DNA of 18,982 bases, taken from Acholeplasmataceae bacterium. Lineage in GTDB: Bacteria; Bacillota_I; Bacilli_A; Acholeplasmatales; Acholeplasmataceae. Numbering within the stretch: the stretch's first letter is position 1; each line of letters starts with the position of its first letter. Shown in pieces: positions 1 through 7,712 of this stretch. Both the position numbers and the translations under genes were made by a program. Below the pieces are notes generated by a model. The model ran no database searches. It saw only the letters and a list, made by a program, of their open reading frames with translations, and had not been told where the DNA came from. The stretch lies in the NCBI GenBank assembly GCA_023230825.1, contig JALNWO010000018.1:1-18982 (forward strand). Reading direction: 5' to 3'.

Positions 1-69
1 CCGACATGAATTGAACATGCGACCTTAACCTTCGGAGGGTTACGCTCTATCCAACTGAGCTACGGATGC
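1..69 (-). tRNA. tRNA-Arg (anticodon CCG), cut by window edge
   Basis: The minus strand folds as a cloverleaf beginning GCATCCG at 69, with a D arm (GCTC/GAGC) and an anticodon stem TAACC/GGTTA enclosing the loop CTCCGAA. The anticodon CCG (33-35) reads the arginine codon CGG. The T arm is GCATG/CATGT around TTCAATT. Only three bases of the 3' acceptor strand (CGG) are inside the window, so the last four acceptor bases, the discriminator and any CCA lie off the left edge. It follows tRNA-Pro by 15 nt and is probably co-transcribed with it. Confidence 0.93.
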
Positions 70-84
70 CTGATTAACTTTAAA

Positions 85-161
85 TGGTCGGGATGACAAG
101 ATTTGAACTTGCGACCTCTTGGACCCCATCCAAGCGCGCTACCAAGCTACGCCACATCCCG
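85..161 (-). tRNA. tRNA-Pro (anticodon GGG), CCA encoded
   Basis: This is a complete 77-nt cloverleaf. The acceptor stem is CGGGATG/CATCCCG, the anticodon stem is CTTGG/CCAAG and the 7-nt loop is ATGGGGT. The anticodon GGG (125-127) is followed by G37, which is typical of proline tRNAs. The T loop is TTCAAAT. The gene encodes its own 3' CCA (85-87) after discriminator A. It reads CCC and CCU. Confidence 0.95.
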
Positions 162-169
162 ACTTATTC

Positions 170-178
170 ATTATATCA
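170..178 (-). promoter_or_regulatory. Extended -10 promoter for the tRNA pair
   Basis: The minus strand carries TGA-TATAAT, a consensus extended -10 element, just upstream of tRNA-Pro. No good -35 hexamer is present at 17 nt, which is acceptable for an extended -10 promoter. Transcription would start near 163, about two bases before the mature tRNA 5' end at 161. The start site is inferred from spacing only. Confidence 0.55.
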
Positions 179-186
179 AAATTAAA

Positions 187-224
187 GACAAAATAAAAGA
201 TGTTTATCTCTCGATAAACATCTT
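187..224 (-). terminator. Rho-independent terminator after pepC
   Basis: On the minus strand a perfect 12-bp stem (AAGATGTTTATC paired with GATAAACATCTT, loop GAGA) is followed by a T-rich tract (TTATTTTGTCTTT). It lies 10 nt beyond the pepC stop and closes the jetABC-pepC unit, separating it from the tRNA genes. Confidence 0.85.
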
Positions 225-234
225 CATTCTATTC

Positions 235-1572
235 TTATGCAAGAGACCCCATTGGATCCCAAGGTTTCAAGATAATTGGGGCTTTTTCCCATGCTGCTTT
301 TTGTTCTTTAGATAAGTGTTTATGGTGAATGACGGCTTGATAAACAAATCGATCAAACCATGTGTCACTACACATATAAAAGCCTTTATTACCGCTTTGT
401 TCGCCCCAGCTGTTTTCGATTTTCCACCGCTTAGTTTCATTGTTTTCTAGATGAATCGCAGTAAACACCATGGCGTGGTTCATTGCACTTTGAGAATAAT
501 CTAACTGGTCTTCTTTTGACATGTGAAGCGACATTCCTAATAAGGCTTCATCATCAAATTGTTCATCATCCCATATCCCTGTTTCACGATTGCCATAACG
601 GGCTACATCTGATCCAAACCAAACCACTTCGTTGTCTTCGATTTGTTTTCTTACAAGGGCTTTTAAATCATCCATTTCTAAGTTTAAGTATTTAATATCA
701 CGACCGCCAATCACATTACCTAAATATTCGACTTGAAAAGTGTGTAAGAAAGGTTTGTCTTGTGTAGGTGCATTAATTATGGAGACATAGTCTGATAAAT
801 TAACACCAACATGTTCTTGATAAAAAGTGAGGGGTGTTAAGTCTTTAATAACTTGATATTGGTTGTCTTCTTTTTTGAAGTATTCAAAGTTAAATGTTTC
901 AGGAGGAGTACCAAAGTTTAAGACTAAGAAAGTGTAGAGTTCATCTAGCGTTTGTTTTTTAAGATCTTCAATTGCATCACTTTGGTTATTTTGTGTCAAT
1001 TTTCGAGCGTTTGCGACATACTGTCTTAACTTCACATTAATGATTTGATTCATATAACGGGTTGAGTTTGATGACGTTGTTTCTGGCATCACTTCTTTTG
1101 GGACAACACCGTATTTTTCAACTAAAGAAACAAACATATCCCATTGACCACCGTCTTGAATTCCCATTTTTAAAATGTGTTGGAATTTACGGTCATCTTG
1201 ATCTGCTTCTAAAAAGTCGTCCATCACTTGAATAAAGTAATTGATTTTTTCAAACTTATCCCAAAAAGCGGTGTAGTTATGGGAAAATTCAAATGTCTTT
1301 AAGTCATATTTGCGAGCGAGTTCGTATTTCATAACGTTAAGTCCAGCGAAGATCCAACAACGACCCGTTGCGTGTTGATGGCTTATTGAAAGAGTCGGTA
1401 ATGTTTTAATTTCATGCGAGAACTTGTACTGGTTTTGTTGAGCTTGTTCTTGTTTCATAAAAATCTTACTGAGCTCGCTTTGCATGAGAACACGTTTCAA
1501 TGCTTTTTGAACTGGTTTGTTTTCGAAATTTTGTTGAAACTGCTGTAAATCTTTTTTGGTAATGGCTTTCAT
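235..1572 (-). CDS. pepC: PepC/bleomycin-hydrolase-type cysteine aminopeptidase
   Basis: This is a 445-residue cytosolic cysteine aminopeptidase of family C1B, which removes N-terminal residues from peptides. In known members it acts as a hexamer. The papain-type site is complete: oxyanion Gln66 and nucleophile Cys72 in QHATGRCWIFA, His366 in MNHAMVF, and Asn387 in KIENSWG. The C-terminus, PWDPMGSLA, is the family's conserved tail that reaches into the active site and limits cleavage to aminopeptidase activity. The open frame extends 26 codons further upstream, but the ATG at 1570-1572 is chosen because AAAAAGGAG sits just before it. It begins 13 nt after the jetC stop, with no promoter or terminator between, so it appears to be the last gene of the jet operon and occupies the slot where jetD is normally found. 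It looks like an ordinary housekeeping PepC, and any functional link to JetABC is speculative. Confidence 0.93.
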   Translation of the reverse strand: MKAITKKDLQQFQQNFENKPVQKALKRVLMQSELSKIFMKQEQAQQNQYKFSHEIKTLPTLSISHQHATGRCWIFAGLNVMKYELARKYDLKTFEFSHNYTAFWDKFEKINYFIQVMDDFLEADQDDRKFQHILKMGIQDGGQWDMFVSLVEKYGVVPKEVMPETTSSNSTRYMNQIINVKLRQYVANARKLTQNNQSDAIEDLKKQTLDELYTFLVLNFGTPPETFNFEYFKKEDNQYQVIKDLTPLTFYQEHVGVNLSDYVSIINAPTQDKPFLHTFQVEYLGNVIGGRDIKYLNLEMDDLKALVRKQIEDNEVVWFGSDVARYGNRETGIWDDEQFDDEALLGMSLHMSKEDQLDYSQSAMNHAMVFTAIHLENNETKRWKIENSWGEQSGNKGFYMCSDTWFDRFVYQAVIHHKHLSKEQKAAWEKAPIILKPWDPMGSLA

Positions 1573-1585
1573 TTCTTTCTCCTTT

Positions 1586-4500
1586 TTATATGTATAATCT
1601 TCTTTCATTGTTAAACGCTTCAACGATTGCATAATCATCATCTTTGACAATGACTAAACTGGTGTTGACATAGTTAATAATATTCGAAACTCTTTGCGGG
1701 GGTACCGCGATTAAAAGTTGAATACTTAAAGAATTATAAAACTTCATCATCGCATCGATACGGCTTTCATCCATGTTGTTGAAAGCTTCGTCAAATAAGA
1801 CGATACAGCCGGAGTCAACACGACGGTTTTTCGTTAACAATTGTTGGAAAGAAGCGGCGATAACAATGTAGAAAGGAACTTGTGTTTCCCCACCACTCTT
1901 TTCTTTTGATACTTTTGAGAAAAAGGATTTATTACCATTAATATTCGTCACTTCAATGTCATAAGACATGTAGTTACGATAATCTAAATACTTATACGTT
2001 AAGTGGTCATACTCAGGATCGTTTGAGGCAATCTTATCAAAGAGTTCTTTTAAGACCGCTTCGTGTCGTTTACTAAGGCCTTCAGTAAATAGTGTGTGTT
2101 TTTGAATGGCTTCATTACTCATAATGATGTCATAGTAAATTTTATAGTCTGAATCAACACTTGGACGATAAATTAACTGATAACTATCGGTGCCGAAACG
2201 TTTGTCTTGAAGGGCGAAGTTAAGTTCTTCTATTTGTTGTTGAGCATTTTCAATAGAGGCTCTCAGCTTACCAACAAATTCTTCTTTAAAACCAATTTCA
2301 GAATGCTTTCTAAGTTCGGTAGCTTCTTGTTCGTATTTAACAAGGTCGTTATTCCGGATTTTGAAAGCTTCTTGTTCATAATAGATCAATTCATCAAGCG
2401 ATGGATTGGCACCAAAGTGATAGTTGTCGTTGTATTGACGCATCATATTGGTTAGTTCTGAATTTTCTTTAATGAGCTGATGTTCAAGTGATGTTGATGA
2501 ACTTGCCAGATAGGCAGTAATCGCTTCATGGTCCTGTTTATGACGTTGTTTTAGAGCATAAAATTGGGTGTTTGCCATGCTGAGTTTCTCAGGATGCTTC
2601 CGCGCAAGTTCTTTTTGATTTTCAATGTATTCATCAAGACGCATTTGCGTTTCATCGATACGGTCTAAGACACGTTGTTTCTCTTCTCTTTGAGTTGCAA
2701 TCTTTCCGACCAATTCATCTGACTCAAAACGAAGTTCTCTCCGGGCATGTTTTGCTTTTTCGATTTGATCTTCGATATTTTGTAAGGTTTTACTCTTACC
2801 GAGGCTTTGAATTTGTTCTTCAATGTTCGCATATTCTTTTCGCGTTAAACGAATGAGATCTAAATAACGAATATAACCTTGATGTAAAAGTTGGGCACTC
2901 TTTGATTGGAGTAGCAAACGGGTGATTTGGTCGTTTGTATCGGATAGTTGATACAATGTGTTCATTTCATCTTCAAGGCGAATTAAGCGTTTTTGTTCAG
3001 CTTCTGTTTGTATTTTAGTTGCACTTTGACCGATGAATGGAGTTTCGTATGATCTTGGGTTTAATTGACGCGCTGTGTAATTACTATAGGTCATGCAAGT
3101 GGCAGTAATGGAACGACGATGATTTTTTAAATCTTGAACATGTTCTACCGTTTGTACACCGTTTAAGAGTAGGTTAACATAGTAACGTGCATAGGTATGT
3201 TCAGTCGTAATTTTTTCAGCCAATGAACCAGGAACAATGTCTTCATTTGGTTCTAGTTTTTGAGTGTTAACCAAACCAACTCCATAAATTTTATGTTCAA
3301 ATTTAACCCGTTCGTAAATATCTAAGGCATCGTTAAAATATCGAGGGTCAACGATGATATCAAAACGTTGGCCACCTAAATATCCTTCGAGGGCATTCCG
3401 CCACGTTTCGTCGTTGACTTCAATCATTTCAGAAAGAGCTTGGACGTTGATGTCTCGTTGGTGATGACGTGAAAGTTCCTCATTTAAAGTAGTAATGAGT
3501 TTTTGAACATAATAAGGATAGGTTTTTACATGTTTTTTAAGTTGATTGAGTTTTGTTCTTGATTCATAAATTTGTTCTGATAATTGTTGTTTGTCTGTTT
3601 CAAGTTTATCTTTTTCTAATGTGTAAGCTTGAATAAGCGCTTTGACCTCTTGGTCTAGGTTTGCTAAATGATGATTGAGTTCGGTTGTATCAAGCTGATC
3701 CATGTTTTGTTGGTAATAATTAACAAATTGTCTAAATGCTTCATTCGGAATGAATGTAGCAACTTCTTTAATAACGTTAAACTCTTTTTGTAAGTTTTGC
3801 CGAATTTCAAGAACGTAATCTTTTTGTTTTTCATATTCTTCTGCTTTTTTAGATAGAGCTTCTTGGTAAGAAGCCAACGTTCTTGATAGGTCATTATCGC
3901 TTCGAGCACGTTCTAAATGAAGGATTGAATTGTCGTTTTCTTCGATTTGATTATCAAGCTGTGCTTTGGCATCGCGTAAGAAATCGAGTTGTTTATTAAT
4001 ATGAACAATTTTATTTTCGTTTTCTTTAATAAATTGTTCACGTTTTTCAACCCAATTGAGTTGGTCAATAATCGCATTGATGTCTTTTTGTTTAGTATTT
4101 TGTTCAATCGATTCGCCTTTATCGGCAATGACATCTAATTTTTCCAGTTTTTCTTTATCGTTTTGAATTTGTTGTTCGATGCGTTTTAATTGAGCAACGT
4201 TATTTTTTAGCGATTTGATGTCAATCGGATCATCATCTAGTAAAAACTCGAAAACGAATTCTTGTAAGTCAATCGAACGGAAAGCCAAGGCTTTAGGAAG
4301 AATTTTAGCGTATTTAGTCGCGTCCATCCCGAAAAAACGAGCCAAAGCTTCACGGTATTTCCGTTGTGAGTCAAATGGTGTGAAATCAATATCTAATGTC
4401 TTTAAATATTGTTTCATTGATTTATAGTCACGTGGATATTTTTTGTCTAAAAAGAGTGAGTCATGAATCGAAACGTCATCAAATAAATAGAGTCGCTCTT

Positions 4501-4861
4501 TTAAGTTTCCTGTTTTGGGTAATTCTAAAATCGCGCCAATGATCGCGAACGTTTTTGCTTGTTCATCGTAAAACTCTAAAGCGATGTGGGTAATGACATC
4601 ACCATTACGTAAATACTCTTTATTTTCTGCCCCAATACGGCCTTTAATATAACCTTCTAAAGTCCGTTTCGCATCGTCGGTTGCGGCTACGTTAAATTTG
4701 GAACCACTTCTACCACCAACAAGCAAATATTGAAGGGCGTCTAAAAGTGTCGATTTCCCGGAGCCATTTTCGCCCGAGATTAAAGCATTGTCTTTAATTT
4801 CAATTGTTTGGTTGGTAAATAAATGCCAGTTAACAAGTTTAATCTTCGTCAGTTTCTTCAT
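1586..4861 (-). CDS. jetC: JetC: SMC/MukB-like ATPase of a Wadjet-type complex
   Basis: This 1091-residue protein has SMC architecture. Walker A is GENGSGKST (30-38), the ABC signature is KSGGE (about 988-992) and Walker B is CIVLFDEAF with Asp1024 and Glu1025, followed by the D-loop NNMDE. Long Gln/Glu/Lys-rich coiled-coil arms flank a central hinge-like globular region at about 470-600. The N-terminal stretch after the P-loop (FNVAATDDAKRTLEGY, then YLRNG and IALEFYDEQ) resembles Wadjet JetC more than MukB, and the length fits JetC (about 1100) rather than MukB (about 1480). In Wadjet, two JetC subunits with JetA and JetB extrude DNA loops and present circular plasmid DNA to the JetD nuclease. 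The start at 4861 has a strong GGGGGAGG site and overlaps jetB by 23 nt. All catalytic residues are present, so it should be an active ATPase. Assignment is from recognised motifs, not a database search. Confidence 0.92.
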   Translation of the reverse strand: MKKLTKIKLVNWHLFTNQTIEIKDNALISGENGSGKSTLLDALQYLLVGGRSGSKFNVAATDDAKRTLEGYIKGRIGAENKEYLRNGDVITHIALEFYDEQAKTFAIIGAILELPKTGNLKERLYLFDDVSIHDSLFLDKKYPRDYKSMKQYLKTLDIDFTPFDSQRKYREALARFFGMDATKYAKILPKALAFRSIDLQEFVFEFLLDDDPIDIKSLKNNVAQLKRIEQQIQNDKEKLEKLDVIADKGESIEQNTKQKDINAIIDQLNWVEKREQFIKENENKIVHINKQLDFLRDAKAQLDNQIEENDNSILHLERARSDNDLSRTLASYQEALSKKAEEYEKQKDYVLEIRQNLQKEFNVIKEVATFIPNEAFRQFVNYYQQNMDQLDTTELNHHLANLDQEVKALIQAYTLEKDKLETDKQQLSEQIYESRTKLNQLKKHVKTYPYYVQKLITTLNEELSRHHQRDINVQALSEMIEVNDETWRNALEGYLGGQRFDIIVDPRYFNDALDIYERVKFEHKIYGVGLVNTQKLEPNEDIVPGSLAEKITTEHTYARYYVNLLLNGVQTVEHVQDLKNHRRSITATCMTYSNYTARQLNPRSYETPFIGQSATKIQTEAEQKRLIRLEDEMNTLYQLSDTNDQITRLLLQSKSAQLLHQGYIRYLDLIRLTRKEYANIEEQIQSLGKSKTLQNIEDQIEKAKHARRELRFESDELVGKIATQREEKQRVLDRIDETQMRLDEYIENQKELARKHPEKLSMANTQFYALKQRHKQDHEAITAYLASSSTSLEHQLIKENSELTNMMRQYNDNYHFGANPSLDELIYYEQEAFKIRNNDLVKYEQEATELRKHSEIGFKEEFVGKLRASIENAQQQIEELNFALQDKRFGTDSYQLIYRPSVDSDYKIYYDIIMSNEAIQKHTLFTEGLSKRHEAVLKELFDKIASNDPEYDHLTYKYLDYRNYMSYDIEVTNINGNKSFFSKVSKEKSGGETQVPFYIVIAASFQQLLTKNRRVDSGCIVLFDEAFNNMDESRIDAMMKFYNSLSIQLLIAVPPQRVSNIINYVNTSLVIVKDDDYAIVEAFNNERRLYI

Positions 4862-5477
4862 CTAAATAAACCTCCCCCTCGGTGTATTCGTCAAGTTTAT
4901 TGACGACATCTCTAATTGAGTCTAAGTTTGTTACGTAAAGGATTGTTGGATAAATTTTAATTCGTGCATCGTCTTGAAGACCACGATCAATATAATCAAT
5001 TAAATTGTAACTACGTAAAAAAGTAAGTGCGGGTTTGAGACGATCTTTTGTAATCCGTTTATGATCTAAATAACCAATTCTCGTCAGTTCACTGTGAATT
5101 TCGTGCAAGTAGATTTCAACATCTTCATCTAAAGTCACAAAATCAATTTTTCGTTGATACAAAATCCTTAAGACTAAAATTAAAATACTTTCTGTTTTAC
5201 GCAAGCGAATGTGGTTAAAAAGTTGATCGTTAACGATGTGAACAACCTCGTTATCGCGATAGATATTTAAAGAGAAATCTGCAAGCGTAAAATACGCTTG
5301 GAAAACATCCTTAAAGGCCAGAATAAAGCGATAATCATTGGCGTCACCTGGTTTTCTTTTCGTAATGAAGTTAACTTGAAGCAACTTATTAACGATTCTT
5401 GAAACGTTGTTCTTTTCGCCTTCTTTTAATTCTAAATATTTTTCATTTAATAGTTTAATCGCTGCCGTTTTGTTCAT
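4839..5477 (-). CDS. jetB: JetB: MukE-like subunit (DUF4194)
   Basis: This 212-residue protein matches the size and pattern of JetB/MksE (DUF4194), the winged-helix (KITE-like) subunit that binds the kleisin JetA and DNA in the Wadjet SMC complex. Recognisable stretches are an N-terminal helical segment with FITKRKPGDANDYRFIL (about 37-53) and a central RKTESILILVLRILYQ. The C-terminal winged helix has RLKPALTFLRSYNLIDYID. The tail is very acidic (DEETDED). It starts at ATG 5477 after AGAGGAG, one nucleotide beyond the jetA stop, and its end overlaps jetC, so the three genes are translationally coupled. Confidence 0.9.
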   Translation of the reverse strand: MNKTAAIKLLNEKYLELKEGEKNNVSRIVNKLLQVNFITKRKPGDANDYRFILAFKDVFQAYFTLADFSLNIYRDNEVVHIVNDQLFNHIRLRKTESILILVLRILYQRKIDFVTLDEDVEIYLHEIHSELTRIGYLDHKRITKDRLKPALTFLRSYNLIDYIDRGLQDDARIKIYPTILYVTNLDSIRDVVNKLDEYTEGEVYLDEETDED

Positions 5478-5478
5478 G

Positions 5479-6855
5479 TTATACTCCTCTTATCGTGAAG
5501 TTTTGGAAACTAATACCGTTATTTTCTACCCGGTTTTTCGATGATTCAATTTGGTAATGCATTCCGGTTGATTTTGAATATAAGAAAATTAAAATAAGAC
5601 GCACGAGATCTTCCTGGGTTTCTAGTTGAATCTCACTTGCTTGGATGGATCCATTACCACCGAGTAATGTTTTTACATACGCATCGATTTCTTTTTTCCC
5701 ATAAATGTTATTTTTAAGGAGTGCTCGAATCTTTTCTCGCTTAAAGTCTTCACCGATGATGTTGTCATCATAATAAATTTCTTCTGGTTCTGCATAGACT
5801 CGAGGTCTTCTTTGATTATAAAGTGATTCTGTATCGATGTTTCGTGGTTGAATCAAATAAAACAGTTGGTTATAATCAAATGCTTTTTGTGATAAAACGA
5901 TACGGAAAAGGCGGTTGAAAATCCCCTCAATGTCGTCTGATTGATTTGAGAAAAAGAGAATTTTAGACGCTGCAGCTGTAATATATTGTTCGTTTTTCCG
6001 GTCGATGGCTAAAATTAAATGTTCCAAAGCACTAAAACTATCGGTAATAAAACGCATTCGTTCTTCAATATACAAATAGGCTTCATTATAGTCTTCGATG
6101 CGTTTAACTTTGATGACTGTATTAGCCAGTTCGTCCATGAGTTCAATGTTATTTTGCATTTTATTTATCGACTCTAAAATCCCCCGCTTATAGCGGTTTA
6201 AACTGTCGGTTGTTTTTAAGTTAAAATAGGCTGAATCAAAAAAGTTTTGTTTATATTCAACGAGAAGTTTTTCTAAAAGTTCTGGTAAATCGTCGTGTGA
6301 GTGTTTACGAGTAATATCGTAGTAATAACGATAAATATTTGCCTTGAGAGCTTTTAATTTACGAATGATGTCGTTGGTTTTAGAAAAGGCTTGTTCTAAA
6401 ACACCAATCCCCTCTTCAATTGTGAAGTTGTTTAAAAGAGAATAGACAGTATAAATTTCTCCAGTATATTCATCTTGTTGGTTATAGCGAATGCGATTTA
6501 AAATATCAATGATTTGGATTGAATAATCGAACAAATTCAATGATGTTTTATAGTCACCCAATTCTTCTTCACCAAGCCATCCATTTTTCTTGAGGACGTT
6601 AATAACATGAAGTGCTTTTTGTCTCGAAGTATTCGTTGTTTCTTCTGGTTCCACGTCTAAAAATTGATCGATATAAACATCATCAAAATAATCGACCAAT
6701 TTGCCAATAATAAATTCGCGATCCCCTTGAAAAGCGTCTTCAATGGTATCAATTGCATCGTAAATAATAAAAATACAATCAACGTAAGTCATTCGGTTAG
6801 GTGAGGCAAGCACACTAAAAAAGTTTTCTGGTAGACGATCAAACAATTGTGCCAT
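5479..6855 (-). CDS. jetA: JetA: MukF-like kleisin subunit (DUF5716)
   Basis: This 458-residue protein has the characteristic JetA N-terminus, LFDRLPENFFSVLASPNR, and a GWLGEEELGDYKTSLNLFDY segment (about 92-111), which I recognise from Wadjet JetA (DUF5716). JetA is the kleisin that bridges the two JetC heads and recruits JetB. The protein is mostly helical, with winged-helix-like ends and no catalytic motif, as expected. It is the first gene of the unit. The start at 6855 is supported by AAGGAGG. A candidate extended -10 promoter lies about 45 nt upstream, and the upstream frnE gene is closed by its own terminator, so jetA should start the transcript. Confidence 0.91.
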   Translation of the reverse strand: MAQLFDRLPENFFSVLASPNRMTYVDCIFIIYDAIDTIEDAFQGDREFIIGKLVDYFDDVYIDQFLDVEPEETTNTSRQKALHVINVLKKNGWLGEEELGDYKTSLNLFDYSIQIIDILNRIRYNQQDEYTGEIYTVYSLLNNFTIEEGIGVLEQAFSKTNDIIRKLKALKANIYRYYYDITRKHSHDDLPELLEKLLVEYKQNFFDSAYFNLKTTDSLNRYKRGILESINKMQNNIELMDELANTVIKVKRIEDYNEAYLYIEERMRFITDSFSALEHLILAIDRKNEQYITAAASKILFFSNQSDDIEGIFNRLFRIVLSQKAFDYNQLFYLIQPRNIDTESLYNQRRPRVYAEPEEIYYDDNIIGEDFKREKIRALLKNNIYGKKEIDAYVKTLLGGNGSIQASEIQLETQEDLVRLILIFLYSKSTGMHYQIESSKNRVENNGISFQNFTIRGV

Positions 6856-6899
6856 GCAAGTCCTCCTTAAACGGCTAATCTATCATAATAACTATAAAT

Positions 6900-6908
6900 A
6901 TTGTATCA
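6900..6908 (-). promoter_or_regulatory. Extended -10 promoter for jetABC-pepC
   Basis: The minus strand reads TGA-TACAAT, one mismatch from consensus, with the TGn extension. No clear -35 hexamer lies at 16-18 nt; a TTGAAA exists but is 24 nt upstream. The leader to the jetA ATG would be about 40 nt. A weaker alternative -10 (TATGAT) lies closer to the gene. Confidence 0.5.
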
Positions 6909-6910
6909 CG

Positions 6911-6952
6911 AAAACGATATTTTATCTATTTTCAATCACATTTTATCGTTTT
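6911..6952. repeat. Inverted repeat upstream of the jet -10 element
   Basis: AAAACGATA (6911-6919) is the exact reverse complement of TATCGTTTT (6944-6952), with 24 bp between the arms. The repeat spans the -35 zone just upstream of the jetA -10 element, where an operator would be expected. Centre-to-centre spacing is about 33 bp, near three helical turns. No regulator gene is adjacent, and the AT-rich content makes chance similarity possible. Confidence 0.4.
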
Positions 6953-6964
6953 TTGAAAAGGTTT

Positions 6965-6987
6965 TTTTGGGAAGGATACTTCCAAAA
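6965..6987. repeat. Hairpin between frnE terminator and jet promoter
   Basis: TTTTGGGAAG (6965-6974) pairs with CTTCCAAAA (6979-6987) around the loop GATA, giving 9 bp with one bulged G. On the minus strand it is followed by A residues rather than T, so it is not itself a terminator. It may be an operator or an accessory structure at the frnE 3' end. Confidence 0.4.
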
Positions 6988-7015
6988 GTAAAAAAAATCC
7001 ATTTAACTTGGATTT
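6988..7015 (-). terminator. Terminator of the frnE-like gene
   Basis: On the minus strand AAATCCA (7015-7009) pairs with TGGATTT (7001-6995), loop of seven, followed by a run of T residues and TTACTTTT. The stem begins inside the last codons of the gene and includes the stop region. The stem is short, but the position and U-tract are good. Confidence 0.65.
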
Positions 7016-7656
7016 CTTCTTTTACGGATGCAATGCTCGCCTTCACAAAATTCGTTTGGATCAATCCCAATTAAGGTTTTGTTTAAGCCTTCGATAATGC
7101 TTTGTTCCGACTGAAGTCCTTGCAATTTTAATTTCCCGTTAATTCTTAAAGTTGGCAGTTCGAAGATGCGTTTTAGTTGGGCATTTTCCTTATTTGATAG
7201 CACTTGTGAGTGATAAAGATCGGTTGTTAAAACACGATCAATATCTGCTTCAAGGAGGCCTGCTTCAAGACTTATTTTCTTAAGGGTGTCGTGGTTACTT
7301 AAATCAAGTCCATCTTCATAGATGGCTTTGAACACCATGTCGATAAATAATAATTGTTTTTTTGCTCGTTTTGCTAAATGAGACATCCGATGAACATCAT
7401 GAATACGAAAGAGTTTGATGTCAAGGTTATATTCTTTTAAAAGAGCTTCAACAGCTTGGAGCGGCAAATGACGATAGGATGCGATAAATTCGGCGTGTGT
7501 CATCGATGGATCCATCTGATCATCATCAACCATTTCGTAGTTGCGATAGATGAGCTCTAAATTATGAATTTCATAGGTTTGTAATAAATTGACGATATTT
7601 TTGTGTTGAATATAACATTTTGGACATAAGAAATCGAGCCAAAATTCTATTTTCAC
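7003..7656 (-). CDS. DsbA-family thiol-disulfide oxidoreductase, FrnE-like
   Basis: This 217-residue cytosolic protein has a DsbA-type thioredoxin fold. The N-terminal strand IEFWLDFLCPKC contains the CPKC redox site (Cys11, Cys14). A helical insertion fills the middle, ELPTLRINGK supplies the cis-proline loop, and a second cysteine pair, CEGEHC (Cys204, Cys209), lies near the end. CxxC plus C-terminal CX4C is the pattern of FrnE. No signal peptide is present. Two GTG starts are possible: the one at 7665 lies inside the ribosome binding site, so I chose GTG 7656, which has GAGG eight bases upstream. The gene has its own promoter and terminator. FrnE-like proteins are linked to disulfide exchange and oxidative-stress tolerance; the exact substrate is unknown. 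Confidence 0.85.
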   Translation of the reverse strand: MKIEFWLDFLCPKCYIQHKNIVNLLQTYEIHNLELIYRNYEMVDDDQMDPSMTHAEFIASYRHLPLQAVEALLKEYNLDIKLFRIHDVHRMSHLAKRAKKQLLFIDMVFKAIYEDGLDLSNHDTLKKISLEAGLLEADIDRVLTTDLYHSQVLSNKENAQLKRIFELPTLRINGKLKLQGLQSEQSIIEGLNKTLIGIDPNEFCEGEHCIRKRRNPS

Positions 7657-7680
7657 ATGAATCACCTCTTTATGACTGTT

Positions 7681-7709
7681 ATTTTATCAAGAAAAGGGGG
7701 GCTTCACAA
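7681..7709 (-). promoter_or_regulatory. Sigma-A-type promoter for the frnE-like gene
   Basis: On the minus strand TTGTGA (7709-7704) and TAAAAT (7686-7681) are separated by exactly 17 nt, and the -10 carries a TGA extension. Transcription would begin near 7674, leaving a leader of about 18 nt that contains the GAGG ribosome binding site. The promoter starts just after the stop of the upstream amidohydrolase. Confidence 0.65.
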
Positions 7710-7712
7710 GTT

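Noticed and set aside
1573..1650. N-terminal extension of PepC by 26 residues
   Set aside because: It overlaps jetC coding sequence and lacks a ribosome binding site, while ATG 1572 has AAAAAGGAG and gives the normal PepC N-terminus.
7657..7665. GTG 7665 as start of the FrnE-like gene
   Set aside because: This GTG is part of the GAGGTG ribosome binding site itself; GTG 7656 has correct spacing.
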